Positions 52,849-63,742 of a DNA stretch of 64,000 nt are shown here, piece after piece (within the stretch, counting starts at the first letter, position 1; each line of letters opens with the position of its first letter). The stretch comes from Chrysogorgia sp. JL179-B06. Lineage: Eukaryota > Cnidaria > Anthozoa > Scleralcyonacea > Chrysogorgiidae. The stretch is taken from assembly GCA_035772405.1 (NCBI GenBank), contig JAYKKM010000054.1, forward strand, positions 3,508,001 through 3,572,000, written 5' to 3'. A program made the position numbers and the translations under genes. The notes beneath the pieces are model-generated. The model did no database searches. It had not been told where the DNA came from and saw only the letters and a list, made by a program, of their open reading frames with translations.

Positions 52849-53344
52849 AACAATTACAACCAGAAACTAAAATTCTTCAACACAAACGCCTGGGGAAATA
52901 TATATTTTCTTACATCAAATCTAGTCTTATTAATAATACCATGTTTCGACATATTTTCGACGTATTTTTACGCGATGATTTTTCGTTTTGACTCTATATT
53001 TATAAATTAAATAAAAGAGAAAGCAAGCAATAGTTTTATTCGGATAGTTTTGAGGTAGTTCTGCGGATTGGATCAGAGACTAAGAAGTATTGTAGTTATC
53101 CGTCCTTGGTGTTTCTGTGATGACAGATGATCTACAGACCTTTGTCAAGCTTGAAAATTCATTAAAACAGTTTGGTGCAGATTATATTCTAACCCATGCA
53201 CGAATAGCGCTAACCTCCCTAAGCTAATCATGCGGTTTCTAATTCCACTGTTTAAATTGTAGATCAGATTGCTAAAAAGGCGATCAGCTTAATCCCGGAT
53301 TGGTGGAATTATTATTTTCTTTTGATTCCATCTTTACTACTCTT
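52849..53344. other. Spacer, no gene seen
   Basis: AT-rich. It contains the first copy (53089-53113) of a 25-bp direct repeat, TTGTAGTTATCCGTCCTTGG and following bases, that recurs at 53572-53596. Confidence 0.5.
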
Positions 53345-53570
53345 ATCCCGTCTGCATGGGTTTAGTTTAGTTTATTGGAATACCCCAACAGGCTGCAGAA
53401 ACCCAATTATAGGGGTTCCGAGGGCCTACGATTTAATGTCGTTATCCGAGAAGACCCGAAAGTCTTACCATTTGCTGATATTATTGCAAATTAGGCAGCA
53501 CTTTCTCCACAATTATTTTTAAGACCCTGAGTTGAACCTGCATGTCTCCCAGCTCATAGACATGTGTCAT
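53345..53570 (-). repeat. tRNA-derived SINE family, copy 1
   Basis: Matches 57690-57970 along its length (AACCCAATTATAGGGGTTCC, GAGGGCCTACGATTTAA, CCCAGCTCATAGACA). On minus the tail ends in repeats of AAACTA. The tRNA-like head is truncated here. Confidence 0.75.
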
Positions 53571-53839
53571 ATTGTAGTTATCCGTCCTTGGTGTTCCTAT
53601 TCACTCAGAACAGGACTATTTGACACATTCATTTTCATGATTGATGAATAATAATACAGGTAAAAGAAAGTTTATGAATTATTTTTATTTTTTAATTACA
53701 TATTTTATCATATGGAAATGAGTATTTCCCAAGGAACTAAAACACTCGTAGAGTCCAAACTACACCCGGAACTCAACTGAGTTACTGAGTATATAGCGTG
53801 ATGGCAACTAGATCAAGGAATGAAGGAAAAGAGAAGCTA
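53571..53839. other. Spacer, no gene seen
   Basis: AT-rich. It begins with the second copy of the 25-bp direct repeat at 53089. Confidence 0.45.
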
Positions 53840-54478
53840 GTGCGCGCAACATCTAGACTTGACAGTTGCAATAGATCATTTATGGCTTACCAGAAGGCTG
53901 AAGCTGAATTGAGCAAGTTACAGCGAATTCAGAATACAGCTGCCAGACTTGTTGCGAGGCTTAAAAAATCAGATCGCATCTCCCCTGTGCTTGGTGATCT
54001 TCACTATATGGTTGCCACCATGGATTATTTTCAAGATACTGATGATTACTTTCAAAGCTTTACATGACATGCAGGCACCTATTTATACATCATTGATTGA
54101 CTGACTCAATATAACTCCTACTTGCACTTAAAATCATCTAACGAAATCTGCTATTTGTGCCAAAAAACGAACCATTTATACTCATGGAGACAGAACATTC
54201 TCGGTTGCCGCTGCAAAACTAATGGCTGGAATTCAATACCAGAGCAATTTAAAATAACTGACTATTTAAATAGTTTTAAGTCAAGACTTAAGTTTTCCTG
54301 TTTCGAATTAATAGTTTTTGTAGTTATCATGCTTTTATTGGTTATATACATGTAGTATATTTATAATGGAATATAATTAGTTTTATAAGTAACTTCAATA
54401 ATGTATTGTTGTAAGAGCTTTGCGACTATTGTATAATGCTCCTAAAACGTCTTTATTATTTGTTATTATTATTATTTC
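53840..54478 (+). mobile_element. L2-like LINE, 3' end, decayed
   Basis: In broken frames it encodes LDSCNRSFMAYQKAEAELSK, then LQRIQNTAARLVARLKKSD, PVLGDLHYM and, further on, NGWNSIPEQFKITDYLNSFK, the C-terminal region of L2-like RT proteins. The 3' UTR has GTTGTAAGAGCTTTGCGACT and CTCCTAAAACGTCTTTATT and a TTATTA tail. Confidence 0.8.
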
Positions 54479-54479
54479 A

Positions 54480-56574
54480 ACTTAACCGGACCAGGTGGTT
54501 CTCGGCCAAAATGTACTGCAGTTAATCACCATGTGTTCACTTTACTGATATATACAAAAGTTCACGACAATAGTCCACTCATTATTTTTCGCACTGTTGA
54601 TTCTCCTTCAAACAGTATCACACGTTGCATCTCTGCCATCGTCCACTCTAGTCTTTCTTTGATTATGAATTTGGACAATGAACCCTTTAGGTTGTGCACC
54701 TTCCCAAAACATCCAATGACCAGTGGAACAAACTCAATGTGCCATCCTTCGTTTTGAATCCGCAACTCATACATAAGGGGTCTGTAGTTATTCTTTTTTT
54801 CCTCTTTTAATTCCACATTCTGCTCTTGAGGGCTTGCCATGTCACAGATTACCATTTTCTTTTCATCCAAGTACTCTAAGACCAAGTCAGGCCGACGATG
54901 ATGAGTCGATTTCACAGTGGCAAATTCATAATCCCATCTTAATCGTCTCGTTTCTGACTCAACCACTCTCCCCCTACACCATTTTTCCTGGTACCACAGG
55001 TCGTTGGATTGGCGCACCCTTTCTTGCTTCAGCCATTCGAATGCTGCAGCCTACCTGTAGTGCTCGGTCATGCCTAGTTGTCGTCTCTGTTGCAACTATT
55101 TTGGGGCATCCAGATAACCAGTGCTGTAAGGATTCTTCGAACTGGTTACACAATCTACATAATGTGGTCTCCACCATTCTTCCAGTCATCTGAATCCTCA
55201 TTCTGGTTTCCACCATCTGCTCACACATCGATATGATGCTTGCTACTTTGGTTGGCATGTTATTTCTCTTCAACCAATGGTATGCCTGCTCATCCTGGTT
55301 GCACCACACCATACTTTGAAATCCCTTAGATCTATATTCCTCCATCCACTTCTTCTCTCTTGCATCTTTATATCTGGATTTCACTGACCTCCAAACACTT
55401 TTCCAGCTTCCTTCTAATATTGAATCTTCTAATGAGATCGTATTTTCATCAAAGTTTATCCTTAATCCGAGATTATATATTCCCTTCTGTGCTTCTTTAA
55501 ACAGTGATGAGTTTTCTTTATTCAATTCTCTTTCTTTGACAACCTTCATAAAGTTACTTCTAGATCTATGGACATATATGGCAACTCGAACTTTCGTCTG
55601 CACATACATGTCTCTAAAGCTCCTTAAACTACGCCCACCACTGCTTCTTGAGAGGTACAACCTTTCATCTGAGGCCTGTCTTCCGTGCATTTTCTTCTCT
55701 CTCAAAATTCGTTTGACTTTCATATCTAGCTCCACCAATTCCTCCTGTGAATAATGGCAGATGTTCATGCTATAACTTACTACTGCAGGTAAAGCTCTGG
55801 TGTTAATGGCTTTCATCATATTCTTGTCGTTTAACTCCTGTGATGTTAAGACTGACTCTTTGGATCATTTCTTCACATAGTCTTGGCTTCACCTTTGCTT
55901 CCAATACCCCTTCTCCTTGCTCGAAACCCAATAATTTATACGCATCTTCTGGCCTCATTCCCTTGATCCTTTCATCACCGAGGTCCAGTCCCTCTGCTTC
56001 AATTAGTTTTCCTCTTTTGTACTGTCCTTCCGCACATTTCTTCGCTCCATATCTTGCTCCGATATATGCGTTAACTCGCACCAATGTTTCATTTACAATT
56101 TCTTGGGTCATATGATCTGGTTGGTATGTCTTCAAATCGTCTATAAACAAATTATGTGTCAACTTGGTCTCTCTAACTCCAGGACGCCCCATCATATATA
56201 CTTTTGACTCTTCCAATAATATACCCATCGGTATTTCACTCAGGCAAAAACCTATTGGGGACCATGGGTCGCCCTGGAGAAATCCTTTCTTGAAAGAAAT
56301 CTGCCAACTTTATATGATGTTGTTTCCTGCTCTTACTTCCAATTTTGTTCTCCGTGTGGCTCGGAGTCGTCTGATGAAATTTAACACCTTGGACTCAAAA
56401 CCTAGCCATTCAAAGACCATGTCCATCCATTCATGTTCAACATTGTCATAAGCCTTCTTATAATCGTAGTAAACCACCACAAGGTTCCTCTTGTGTTCCT
56501 TCACTTCCTCCAATACACATTTATCCACTAAGAGGTGATCTATTGTTCCCAAAACTCCACCTATTGTTCCCTAA

Positions 56575-56575
<1 letters not shown>
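54480..56575 (-). mobile_element. R4-like LINE with restriction-like endonuclease, 5' truncated
   Basis: Four frame pieces on minus form one RT protein. 56552-56310 has YDYKKAYDNVEHEWMD, then a TAA at about 56310. After it come FLQGDPWSPIGFCLSEIP and 56228-55803 with HNLFIDDLKTYQ, the RT active site in an FIDD form. After a frameshift near 55815 comes 55819-54974, with a CX2CX8HX4C zinc motif (CRLCNQFEESLQHWLSGC). After another near 55000 comes 55017-54562, with the restriction-like endonuclease block RRPDLVLEYLDEKKMVICD. FIDDLK and a C-terminal endonuclease point to the R4/Dong side of the RLE LINEs. One stop and two shifts make it inactive; the 5' half is missing. Confidence 0.85.

Positions 56576-56635
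<60 letters not shown>
56576..56635. repeat. (ATT)n microsatellite
   Basis: About 18-19 ATT units. It may be the 3' tail of the minus-strand LINE piece at 56800-57250. Confidence 0.9.
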
Positions 56636-56799
56636 GTTTATGCTATGTTTTGGTTCACTTTTATTTTTATTTAATCCATTTTCACTGTATACAGGCATGT
56701 GAGAGAAACAAACACACGGGGATACAGTGGGGAAGGACTAGAAAGGAACAATAGAACCATACTAGCTAGTCCACCTAAAAATAAATAATATAAATGTGA

Positions 56800-57250
56800 A
56801 TTAAAGAAAAAAGAAAAAGAAGAAATAGTCCTTAAATTGTCCAAGATACGTGGGGCCGATCGGGATCATACACTTTGGTCTTGTAGTGCTCTTTACATTT
56901 TCTGGTGAACAACCGCGGCAGATTATTGTTCCTTTAAACAGCTCAGTTCTACATTTTGCCAGTTTCAGTTTACCCTGAGAGAATGATCTAAGTCTAGTGT
57001 CAGAACAAAATTGCACATATGTCTCGATATCACAATCATAATATCCACACTTCATTTTATAAAAAGTTGATAAGTCCTTGATCTCTCGTCGATGATGTAT
57101 GGTCGAACTTTATTTCTAGAGACAAGGATGTTTTGAAAGGCGTTATACACTACGTGATTGTTCAATTTCAGCCATTGTTGGGTCAAATTATATTTGGCGC
57201 CACAGAGTAAAAATATTACTTGACAATAATATTAATGTACATGGAACAAC
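56800..57250 (-). pseudogene. LINE C-terminal fragment
   Basis: The minus frame 57055-56801 reads MKCGYYDCDIETYVQFCSDT and RSFSQGKLKLAKCRTELFKG, the pattern of the C-terminal domain of L2/CR1-like proteins. Broken frames upstream to about 57250 continue it. It is followed by AT-rich sequence and the ATT run. Confidence 0.6.
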
Positions 57251-57299
57251 TAAAAATGAAATTTGGATGTACATAATTAGAATTTTTAACTGAGCTGAT

Positions 57300-57302
57300 G
57301 TA

Positions 57303-57333
<31 letters not shown>

Positions 57334-57356
57334 GTTATTATTATTATTATTATTGT
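57300..57356. repeat. (ATT)n microsatellite
   Basis: Interrupted run of TTA/ATT units with one GTT. Confidence 0.9.
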
Positions 57357-57689
57357 GTTATTCGTATGTCACATGCGCAAGTGGCATATCTACGAGTCAC
57401 ATGATCCTTTTCGTGATTTTACGACGCGCTCATCTAAGACGCGGGTTACTAAACCACTAAATGTTAGCATTTATGAAGAAACCACAGTTACATAATTCCC
57501 TATAGTATTAACCATGTTAGAGACTTCAATTACCTAAGTGGTTGAAGCTAGTGACCAAATCATTAAAGTCGATCTTGTCTTTGTTTTCCATGAAGAATTA
57601 TTTTGTTATACTGATGTTATATTGGAAGAATACTTTTGTTATATTGTCGTAACGAGATATTGTTGTTGACACTCGGACATCAAATCCAT
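57357..57689. other. Spacer, no gene seen
   Basis: No coding signal or repeat that I can name. Confidence 0.5.
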
Positions 57690-57970
57690 GGTTTAGTTTA
57701 GTTTATTAGAATTATCACTCTTAGGTGAACGGAATACCCCAGCACTAGCAGGCTAGAACATAGCAGAAGCCCAATTATAGGGGTTCCGAGGGCCTACGAT
57801 TTAAGGTCGTTACGAAAGTCTTACCATTTACTGATATTATTGCAAAGGCAGCACTTTCTCCTCAATTATTTTTAAGACCTTGAGTGGAGGTCCGACCCAG
57901 GATTTGAACGGCCTGGGTCTCCCAGCTCATAGACACGTGTGGTAACCACTAGACCACAACAGCTGGTTGT
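57690..57970 (-). repeat. tRNA-derived SINE family, copy 2, full length
   Basis: On minus the head reads TTGTGGTCTAGTGGTTACCA (A box) and CCGTTCAAATCCTGGG (B box) with tRNA spacing. A body shared with 53345-53570 and an AAACTAAACTAAACC tail follow. A third, tail-only copy is at about 59435-59475. Confidence 0.82.
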
Positions 57971-58582
57971 TGCTGGGCCGGTTGTTCAAAGCCTGGATAA
58001 CTTATACGTTGAATAAGTCCAATTCAACGTTAAATTCGCATTCACAGCTATAAATCCACCGCGGGTAGCCAGTTATCCACTCGCGGAAATTGACTCATAC
58101 GGGCATCGCCGTACAACCGAGTGCTGCATATTATCTCGCGACCTGCATGTAACATTCCTTTATATCATTACACACTATTAATTACCTAAAAATACGAAAT
58201 ATCGTTCTTGCCATGTGGTGTGATTTATTTAACAGCGATATCCAAAAATATCTCTTTAATTGATATCAGCATGTTTCAGTTATAGTCACTCAATCAGAAA
58301 GTTTAGCTGTGTCTGGAAAACCGGCTCAAATTGCCGACAAAGAAGATCCGATTCATGTTGGAAAGACACTAGCTTGAAGTAACGCGTGGAAAAAATTTGT
58401 TTTGTGTTGAATTTGTATGAAAACGGTAAACAAATGTGATCTATACGCACACTTTAAGTCAAAACGAATATACTTATTGTGCCAAGTTCCATTAACATGA
58501 TGCAATTTTTCCTTACCACCAGACATTTTGATTCATATTGACAAACGTGTAAAGGACATTTTGCGACATTTGCCATACAATC
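57971..58582. other. Spacer, no gene seen
   Basis: No recognisable gene or repeat. Confidence 0.5.
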
Positions 58583-58715
58583 ATAATAAAATAATAATAA
58601 TAAAGACGTTTTAGGAGTATATTATACAATAGTCTCAATTGCTCTTACAACAATAAAATTCTTAAAGTTAGTTAAATTACTTATAAAACTAAATAATTTT
58701 ATTATAAAACAAAAC
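58583..58715 (-). mobile_element. LINE 3' end, copy 2 (minus)
   Basis: Same 3' end as 50641-50835 and 54360-54478, here with AAT repeats then AAAGACGTTTTAGGAGTAT on plus. Confidence 0.75.
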
Positions 58716-59480
58716 TACTATGAATAAAACACGAATTGTGCCGATCAACTCAAAATTGTGCCGATCATATCATGGCCAATTCATATCGTGGCCAATTCAC
58801 TGTACATGTGCCCAATTCAGAACACTTTGTGTCACATTTCAGGAACTTGAGAGTGAGACCCTTTCGCTTTGCCGTTCTCTCAAGCAATTTTCATTTGATT
58901 TAACATATCATCATGATATCATGGTAATATCATAATTTGTCAATTTAGCAGCTTTCGCTTCCCAAACTTCTTCTCAACCACTACCGGCGGGCTGATCATT
59001 ATCCATATTGATAATCCATATATATGTCTCGTCTGGAAGGATAATACAATTCACACGTATTAATAAAGTCGGTATTTTAGGAGAAAATATATTGAATGGT
59101 CAATCGTATGTCAGAATTTAGTCACTGTTATGTGAAATGACATGCACTTGTCAAGGGGATCACGCAGATGGCGAAAAGCCGCTTTCATTCGTTATTAATA
59201 CATTTTGATCTCTTTTCACTGGAATCTTCTGAAAAATCTGTTGAAAAAAAGCAATTGATACAAAAGCTTTTGATACACAAAACGTTTTTAACCTTTTTGC
59301 GCCTGTAGTCGCTGTCGAATACTTTGTTGCAGGACAGGCATTCAATCTTCACTCTTTTTAGACATTTCGACGATTTCGATTGCTATTTCAACGTTTATTG
59401 ATTTGGTTTGCAATTGTACTATCGTAATAAGTTTATATTTAGTTTAGTTTATGAGATTTATCACTCTTAATAGGTAAACA
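58716..59480. other. No gene recognised; SINE tail at right
   Basis: The frame at 58720-58935 has no domain. TTTAGTTTAGTTTATGAG near 59440 is the tail of the SINE at 57690, in the same orientation. Confidence 0.45.
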
Positions 59481-59883
59481 ATTCAGAAATATTGCAAACG
59501 TGAAGTTCGATTTGGCAAAAGTAATGGCAAATTTATAGCTTCGCGAGGCTTGCTCGTTTCGAGTAAATGTTGTTTGAATTAGATGTATGGTGTTCAAATG
59601 GTCAGATTGAATTTTGACATTATAAACGCGCCATATGATTACCGTATGTTATTTTGATCCCGTTCGTTAGTTCGATTTGAAAGATGACCGCTCGACCGCT
59701 AGATAAGTCAGCAAATATTACAAACGTGAAGTTAGATTTGGCAAAAGTGTCGCCTGAATTGAAAATTTATAACTTCGCGAAGCATGCTCGTTTCGAGTTA
59801 AATGTTGTTCGAATTAGATGTATGGCGTTCAAATGGTCATATTGAATTTTGACATTATAAACGCGCCATATGATTACCGTTGT
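59481..59883. repeat. Two direct repeats of about 170 bp
   Basis: The unit with AAACGTGAAGTTCGATTTGG, GCTCGTTTCGAGT and ACGCGCCATATGATTACCGT occurs at about 59481-59650 and again at 59709-59883, 228 bp apart and about 90 percent alike by eye. No coding signal. Confidence 0.85.
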
Positions 59884-60138
59884 TTAATATTAGAAGGCTA
59901 TATGATCGCTTGATACGTGGTTATTATTCTACATTCTATTTATTTGATCCTCTATGCTATAGAAGGCTGCGAGCAGGTTACGTATCCACTGCTCGAGGCC
60001 TAATGCCATGATTTATTCCAAATGGCAAAACGGTAATTTATTCAAAAAGGGGAAAGATTTTATCTTGATTTCTTTTAGCTGTAAAGCACAGGTAACCCAT
60101 AACATGCAAGATTAGAATGCGTTCTCCTTCGTCGAACG

Positions 60139-60139
<1 letters not shown>

Positions 60140-60211
<72 letters not shown>
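60140..60211. repeat. (AT)n microsatellite
   Basis: About 68 bp of uninterrupted TA/AT repeats, directly beside the 3' end of the Penelope-like element. Confidence 0.95.
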
Positions 60212-60214
<3 letters not shown>

Positions 60215-61620
60215 TAGAGTGCTGCGTAGACAGTGTTTTGAATATATAGCAAGGTGAAAAGGTGGTAAAATGCCAATAATTTAGTGACGAGATACTGACG
60301 TTTCGTGCGGAGCCCTTCATCAGAGTAAGACGAAATAAAATAAATAGGGCTTATATATATATGCCAAAAGGGTGTCACAAGTAGAAAGTAGCCAATCAAA
60401 TGCACGGGAGATAAAAAAATTAATAATTAATGAGATGCGAAAAGTTAAATTATTTGCTATTTTTACAGTCGATCAGAGGGGGAGGGAGAAATGACAGGTC
60501 CAATATTAAGGGAATTGGCGATAATAAAGCAGTAAGAAACAAAAACTTGAAAAGGAATGAAAGTGCATAAGCTAATAATAAAAAAGTTCCAAGCAAACTA
60601 AAATAACAAAAAACTTGTAGGAAATTAAATAAAAGAAAAACGTTCGTTAATTAAGACCAAGAGGATGTCATGTGGTGCGAAGTTTAAAAATGAGACGCTT
60701 CTCTTGCTGTTTGCGGTTATCGTTACCACCTGAGATGGGAAGGATGGCATAGCTGTCGAAATGGCGGGCTACAGGTTTGTCAACATCATTAGAGACCTTT
60801 AGATTTGAGGACGAAGACGAGTACGAAGACGAGTTTACCATTGCGCATGGTTCTTTTCCATTGTTGTTTCTCCACTGCGCAGAAAAGTTTGTCTTCGTAC
60901 TTGTACTCAATCTAAAGGTCGCTATTGTTCCTCACGCAACGAAGATGTTCAGCAAACCTGTCTGAAAGGCGTCGCCCAGTTTCATCGATGTAGATTTCAG
61001 GGCATTTATCGCAAGAAATGCAATAAATGATGTTGGTGGACGTGCATGAAATAACTGTAGTGGGATTGAGAAAAGGGCATGTGTTGTATAGCGGGAACGG
61101 CCGCAAGAAAATGTTCCCGCTGGTGCCGAGGTATTTTGTTTAAGGGCACTATGTACTAAGGAGTCACGAATGTTTTTATTACGGCGAAAAGATACCAAAG
61201 TGTTATCGGTGAAAATGGCTGACGTCTCAGGATCATTTTGTAAAATGTGAAAATTCCGATTAATAATATTTTTAACTTTAAAATTGAAAGGATGAAATGT
61301 TAGAACTAAAGGAATTTCGTTGTTTGGCATTGAAGGGCATCTAAACGGGGGACGAAAAAAGCTTTGTGAACGGCGAGGTCTAGAAGGTTGGTAGGGTAAC
61401 CACGTTGAACAAAAAAAGATCTCATTTCCATTGCTTTGGCTTGAAAATTTTGGTCGTCGCTACATAAGCGGCGAAGACGCAAGAATTGAGAATAAGGGAT
61501 GGATTGCTTGGTGTGGTTGGGATGAGAGGGTGAAAATAGAAGATAACTATGGGAGTCAGTAGGCTTGTACGAGACCGACGTTCTCAGAGAATCACCATGC
61601 ATCAATCGAAATTAAAATAT
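60190..61620 (-). mobile_element. Penelope-like element, RT C-terminus, GIY-YIG and 3' end
   Basis: On minus, 61605-61306 carries TSVSYKPTDSHSYLLFSPSH and SIPYSQFLRLRRLCSDDQNF, the end of a Penelope-type RT. 61330-60932 continues with LTFHPFNFKVKNIINRN. 61106-60912 holds the GIY-YIG endonuclease (NIIYCISCDKCPEIYIDETG, LSDRFAEHL), with YID where YIG is usual. 60910-60668 is the tail (SYAILPISGGNDN, KRLIFKLRTT). The 3' untranslated part includes a hammerhead. Frame changes show it is inactive, and the RT palm is missing. Confidence 0.85.
60292..60332 (-). ncRNA. Hammerhead ribozyme, Penelope type
   Basis: On minus: UUACU, CUGAUGA, stem II GGGC-UCC-GCAC with one mismatch, GAAAC, GUC, AGUA. The core is intact; stem I is UACU/AGUA. 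Stem II is weaker than in the copy at 43711. Confidence 0.7.
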
Positions 61621-61629
61621 CAAGGAACG

Positions 61630-62060
61630 ACACATAGGTCTCGCTGACTCTCGGCATTTAACCGCGGCGTTTTTCCACTGATGATACAGGAAGATCAACA
61701 AATATCAGTTTTACGAACGCAGCTCCTGGAGAGAAAACAGAAGAAACTACAACACTTGACCAAACGCATATATCCAACAACATCCACAGAAAAGCCTCAA
61801 GGGTTCACGAACCGCTCATCAGAAGTCCTTGACCAAGATCTTGTCACATGAGGCCCTTCGATTGTCAATGGTGACCCGAAATCGCTGCCGAGAGCATGTT
61901 TGACAGCAAGAGCGAGCCTACAGGCAGCATTCGACACACTGACGAATGATAAAGTCCCAGAGAGCGTTATCAATGAATTTAAAGGCGGCATCGCACGGAT
62001 CGTGAACGAATGCGAAACGTTTGGTGGAGCTAGTACGCTACATCGATGACTTGACTACAA
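61630..62060 (+). pseudogene. Possible 5' coding fragment of a retroelement
   Basis: Broken plus frames read GFTNRSSEVLDQDLVT, GPSIVNGDPKSLPRACLTAR and KVPESVINEFKGGIARIVNE. It looks like coding sequence, with repeat-like charged helices, and abuts the Penelope-like element in the opposite direction. It may be the N-terminal part of a Penelope-like ORF. I cannot confirm the family. Confidence 0.35.
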
Positions 62061-62479
62061 CAGAGGGATGCTTGTAGTGACTATAAGAAATCGTAGGTGG
62101 TAACCTTCACCACATTCTCCAGTTACGGAATGAGGCAGTTGACGAGCTTTGCATGTGCTTACAGTGGCGTGCGGTATAAATAGTAACACTTGTCACTTGT
62201 GGTGTACGTTCGCGACGAACCGCAACGATCTAGGGGGTTTGCGGTTTGATATTTCGAAACTCTAAAATCACATTTTCAGCGATTTCTGCGCGACATAGCC
62301 CCTTTAATAAGCCAACTGCACTAACTGTTAATTAATATACTATATGGCCCAAGGCAAGATATAAGTTTTAAGGTAATTCACAACAAGATTCAAAACTAGA
62401 AATCAGAAAGTGGAAGAATGTTGAAACAACTGCTCATGCAGACATTGAAATACAACTATAGTTTCCGAGCAGGTGGAGC
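62061..62479. other. Spacer, no gene seen
   Basis: No supported feature. Confidence 0.45.
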
Positions 62480-62755
62480 TTCCATGATTCACACAAGTGG
62501 CCAGTGGGAGTAAGGAAACCTATTAACTTTAAGTAAATTTTTGGATCCTTTCGATATTGTTTGCGCAATAAAAGGACTTTAAATCGTTTTTAGACGCGCC
62601 ATAGGTTCTTAAGGATCTTCAACAAGTAAAGGCGTTTAGCCGCTTTTTTGGTGATGTATTCAGTATTGGTGGACCACTTCATATCATCGTCAAGCCAAAT
62701 TCCTAACAATTTATATGACTTCACCCGAGCCGAATAGGTTGATCTCCGATTTTAA
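62480..62755 (-). pseudogene. LINE reverse transcriptase fragment
   Basis: On minus, partly broken frames read HKLLGIWLDDDMKWSTNTEY and ITKKAAKRLYLLKILKN, a conserved block downstream of the RT active site in L2/CR1-like LINEs. Confidence 0.75.
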
Positions 62756-62935
62756 TTGGCGGGATATCAATAGAACAAATAGTTAGGTGGTTCAATTTTG
62801 GATGTTTTTCATCCAAAATTGAACCACCTAGCTATTTGTTCTATTGATATCTCTGGAAATAACCATAACTGCTGCGAAAACTATATACATTTTCTGAAAG
62901 CCCAATAAACCGGCTACAGGCTACAAGTCAAATTC
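62756..62935. mobile_element. Partial CTCTTTCCTGTC-family MITE, folded back
   Basis: AGGTGGTTCAATTTTGGATG, then CATCCAAAATTGAACCACCT, forms a short hairpin. The right part continues with TTTCTGAAAGCCCAATAAAC as in the MITE at 52395. The true ends are missing. Confidence 0.7.
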
Positions 62936-63227
62936 CAGTAGGCACGTGTACACCAACCTGAGCAGTTTTTTATTCGTATTTTAACACTGCCAGAACAACA
63001 CATTTCTATCATATATTTAAGAAATAGAAAACATTTTCCGTGTTTCCATACAGTTTTATAAAATAATTTAATACTCTACGCACGCTGTGATTGGTCAGAT
63101 TGTCGGTCTCGATCAGGCTACGGAGAGCGGCATGACGTCACTAACTAATGAAAATTTGCATAAAATCAAAAACGTTATATATCGTAATTATCCAAAGTAT
63201 AAGAAATTGTTTCTGAATTATTTTATA
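62936..63227. other. Spacer, no gene seen
   Basis: AT-rich, no supported feature. Confidence 0.45.
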
Positions 63228-63440
63228 GAAATAATAGAATACGTTTGCCCGGGTTTCTATAACGTGATCGAAACCCTCGTGAAGTAATAAAGACACTCGA
63301 GAAGTTGGGAAAGCATGTCGCCTCGGCGGCTCGTGCTTCTCTCTACACTTCTCTCGTGTTTTTATCACGTCACTCGGGTTTCGATTTAAATAATAGAATA
63401 CGTTTGCCCGGGTCTCTATAACGTTATCGAAATCCGAGTG
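63228..63440. repeat. Foldback plus direct repeat
   Basis: A hairpin of about 120 bp (63268-63388; arms ATCGAAACCCTCGTGAAGTA and imperfect complement, tip CCTCGGCGGCTCG) is flanked by a direct repeat of AATAGAATACGTTTGCCCGG (63233 and 63394). Confidence 0.8.
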
Positions 63441-63742
63441 ACATAACACGTTTTGCAAACGGGGAAGAGAAAACCAAATTCTTCTGAAGAAGTCAATGTT
63501 TCGTTTGGTACAAACTGCAGATGGACAAGAGTACTTTGTCTTTTAGCTGAACAAAAGTGAACTGGCGTAAGTTGTAGTAACAAGCAAAAACCACTTCCGT
63601 CTGGATCTTTCAACAGTTGCTCGTTTACTTGTGAATTGTAAACAACAGTGCAGGTTAACTTAGTCTCATACTTATAGTTCTGCTTGAACTGACAGCAAAA
63701 TCGCTTTCTGTTAAACACATTTTGGCATTTTAATACTTCCAA
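63441..63742 (-). CDS. Unrecognised ORF, possibly an exon
   Basis: The minus frame from 63742 reads MEVLKCQNVFNRKRFCCQFK, is cysteine-rich (8 cysteines), and runs into the foldback at about 63440, where its last residues come from repeat sequence. Codon use does not look random, but I recognise no domain and see no partner exon. It could equally be chance. Confidence 0.25.

Noticed and set aside
57890..57970. tRNA gene on the minus strand
   Set aside because: The tRNA-like part is joined to a body and tail repeated at 53345, so it is the head of a SINE.
60075..60405. Minus frames with YIYIYI runs
   Set aside because: Translation of the AT microsatellite.
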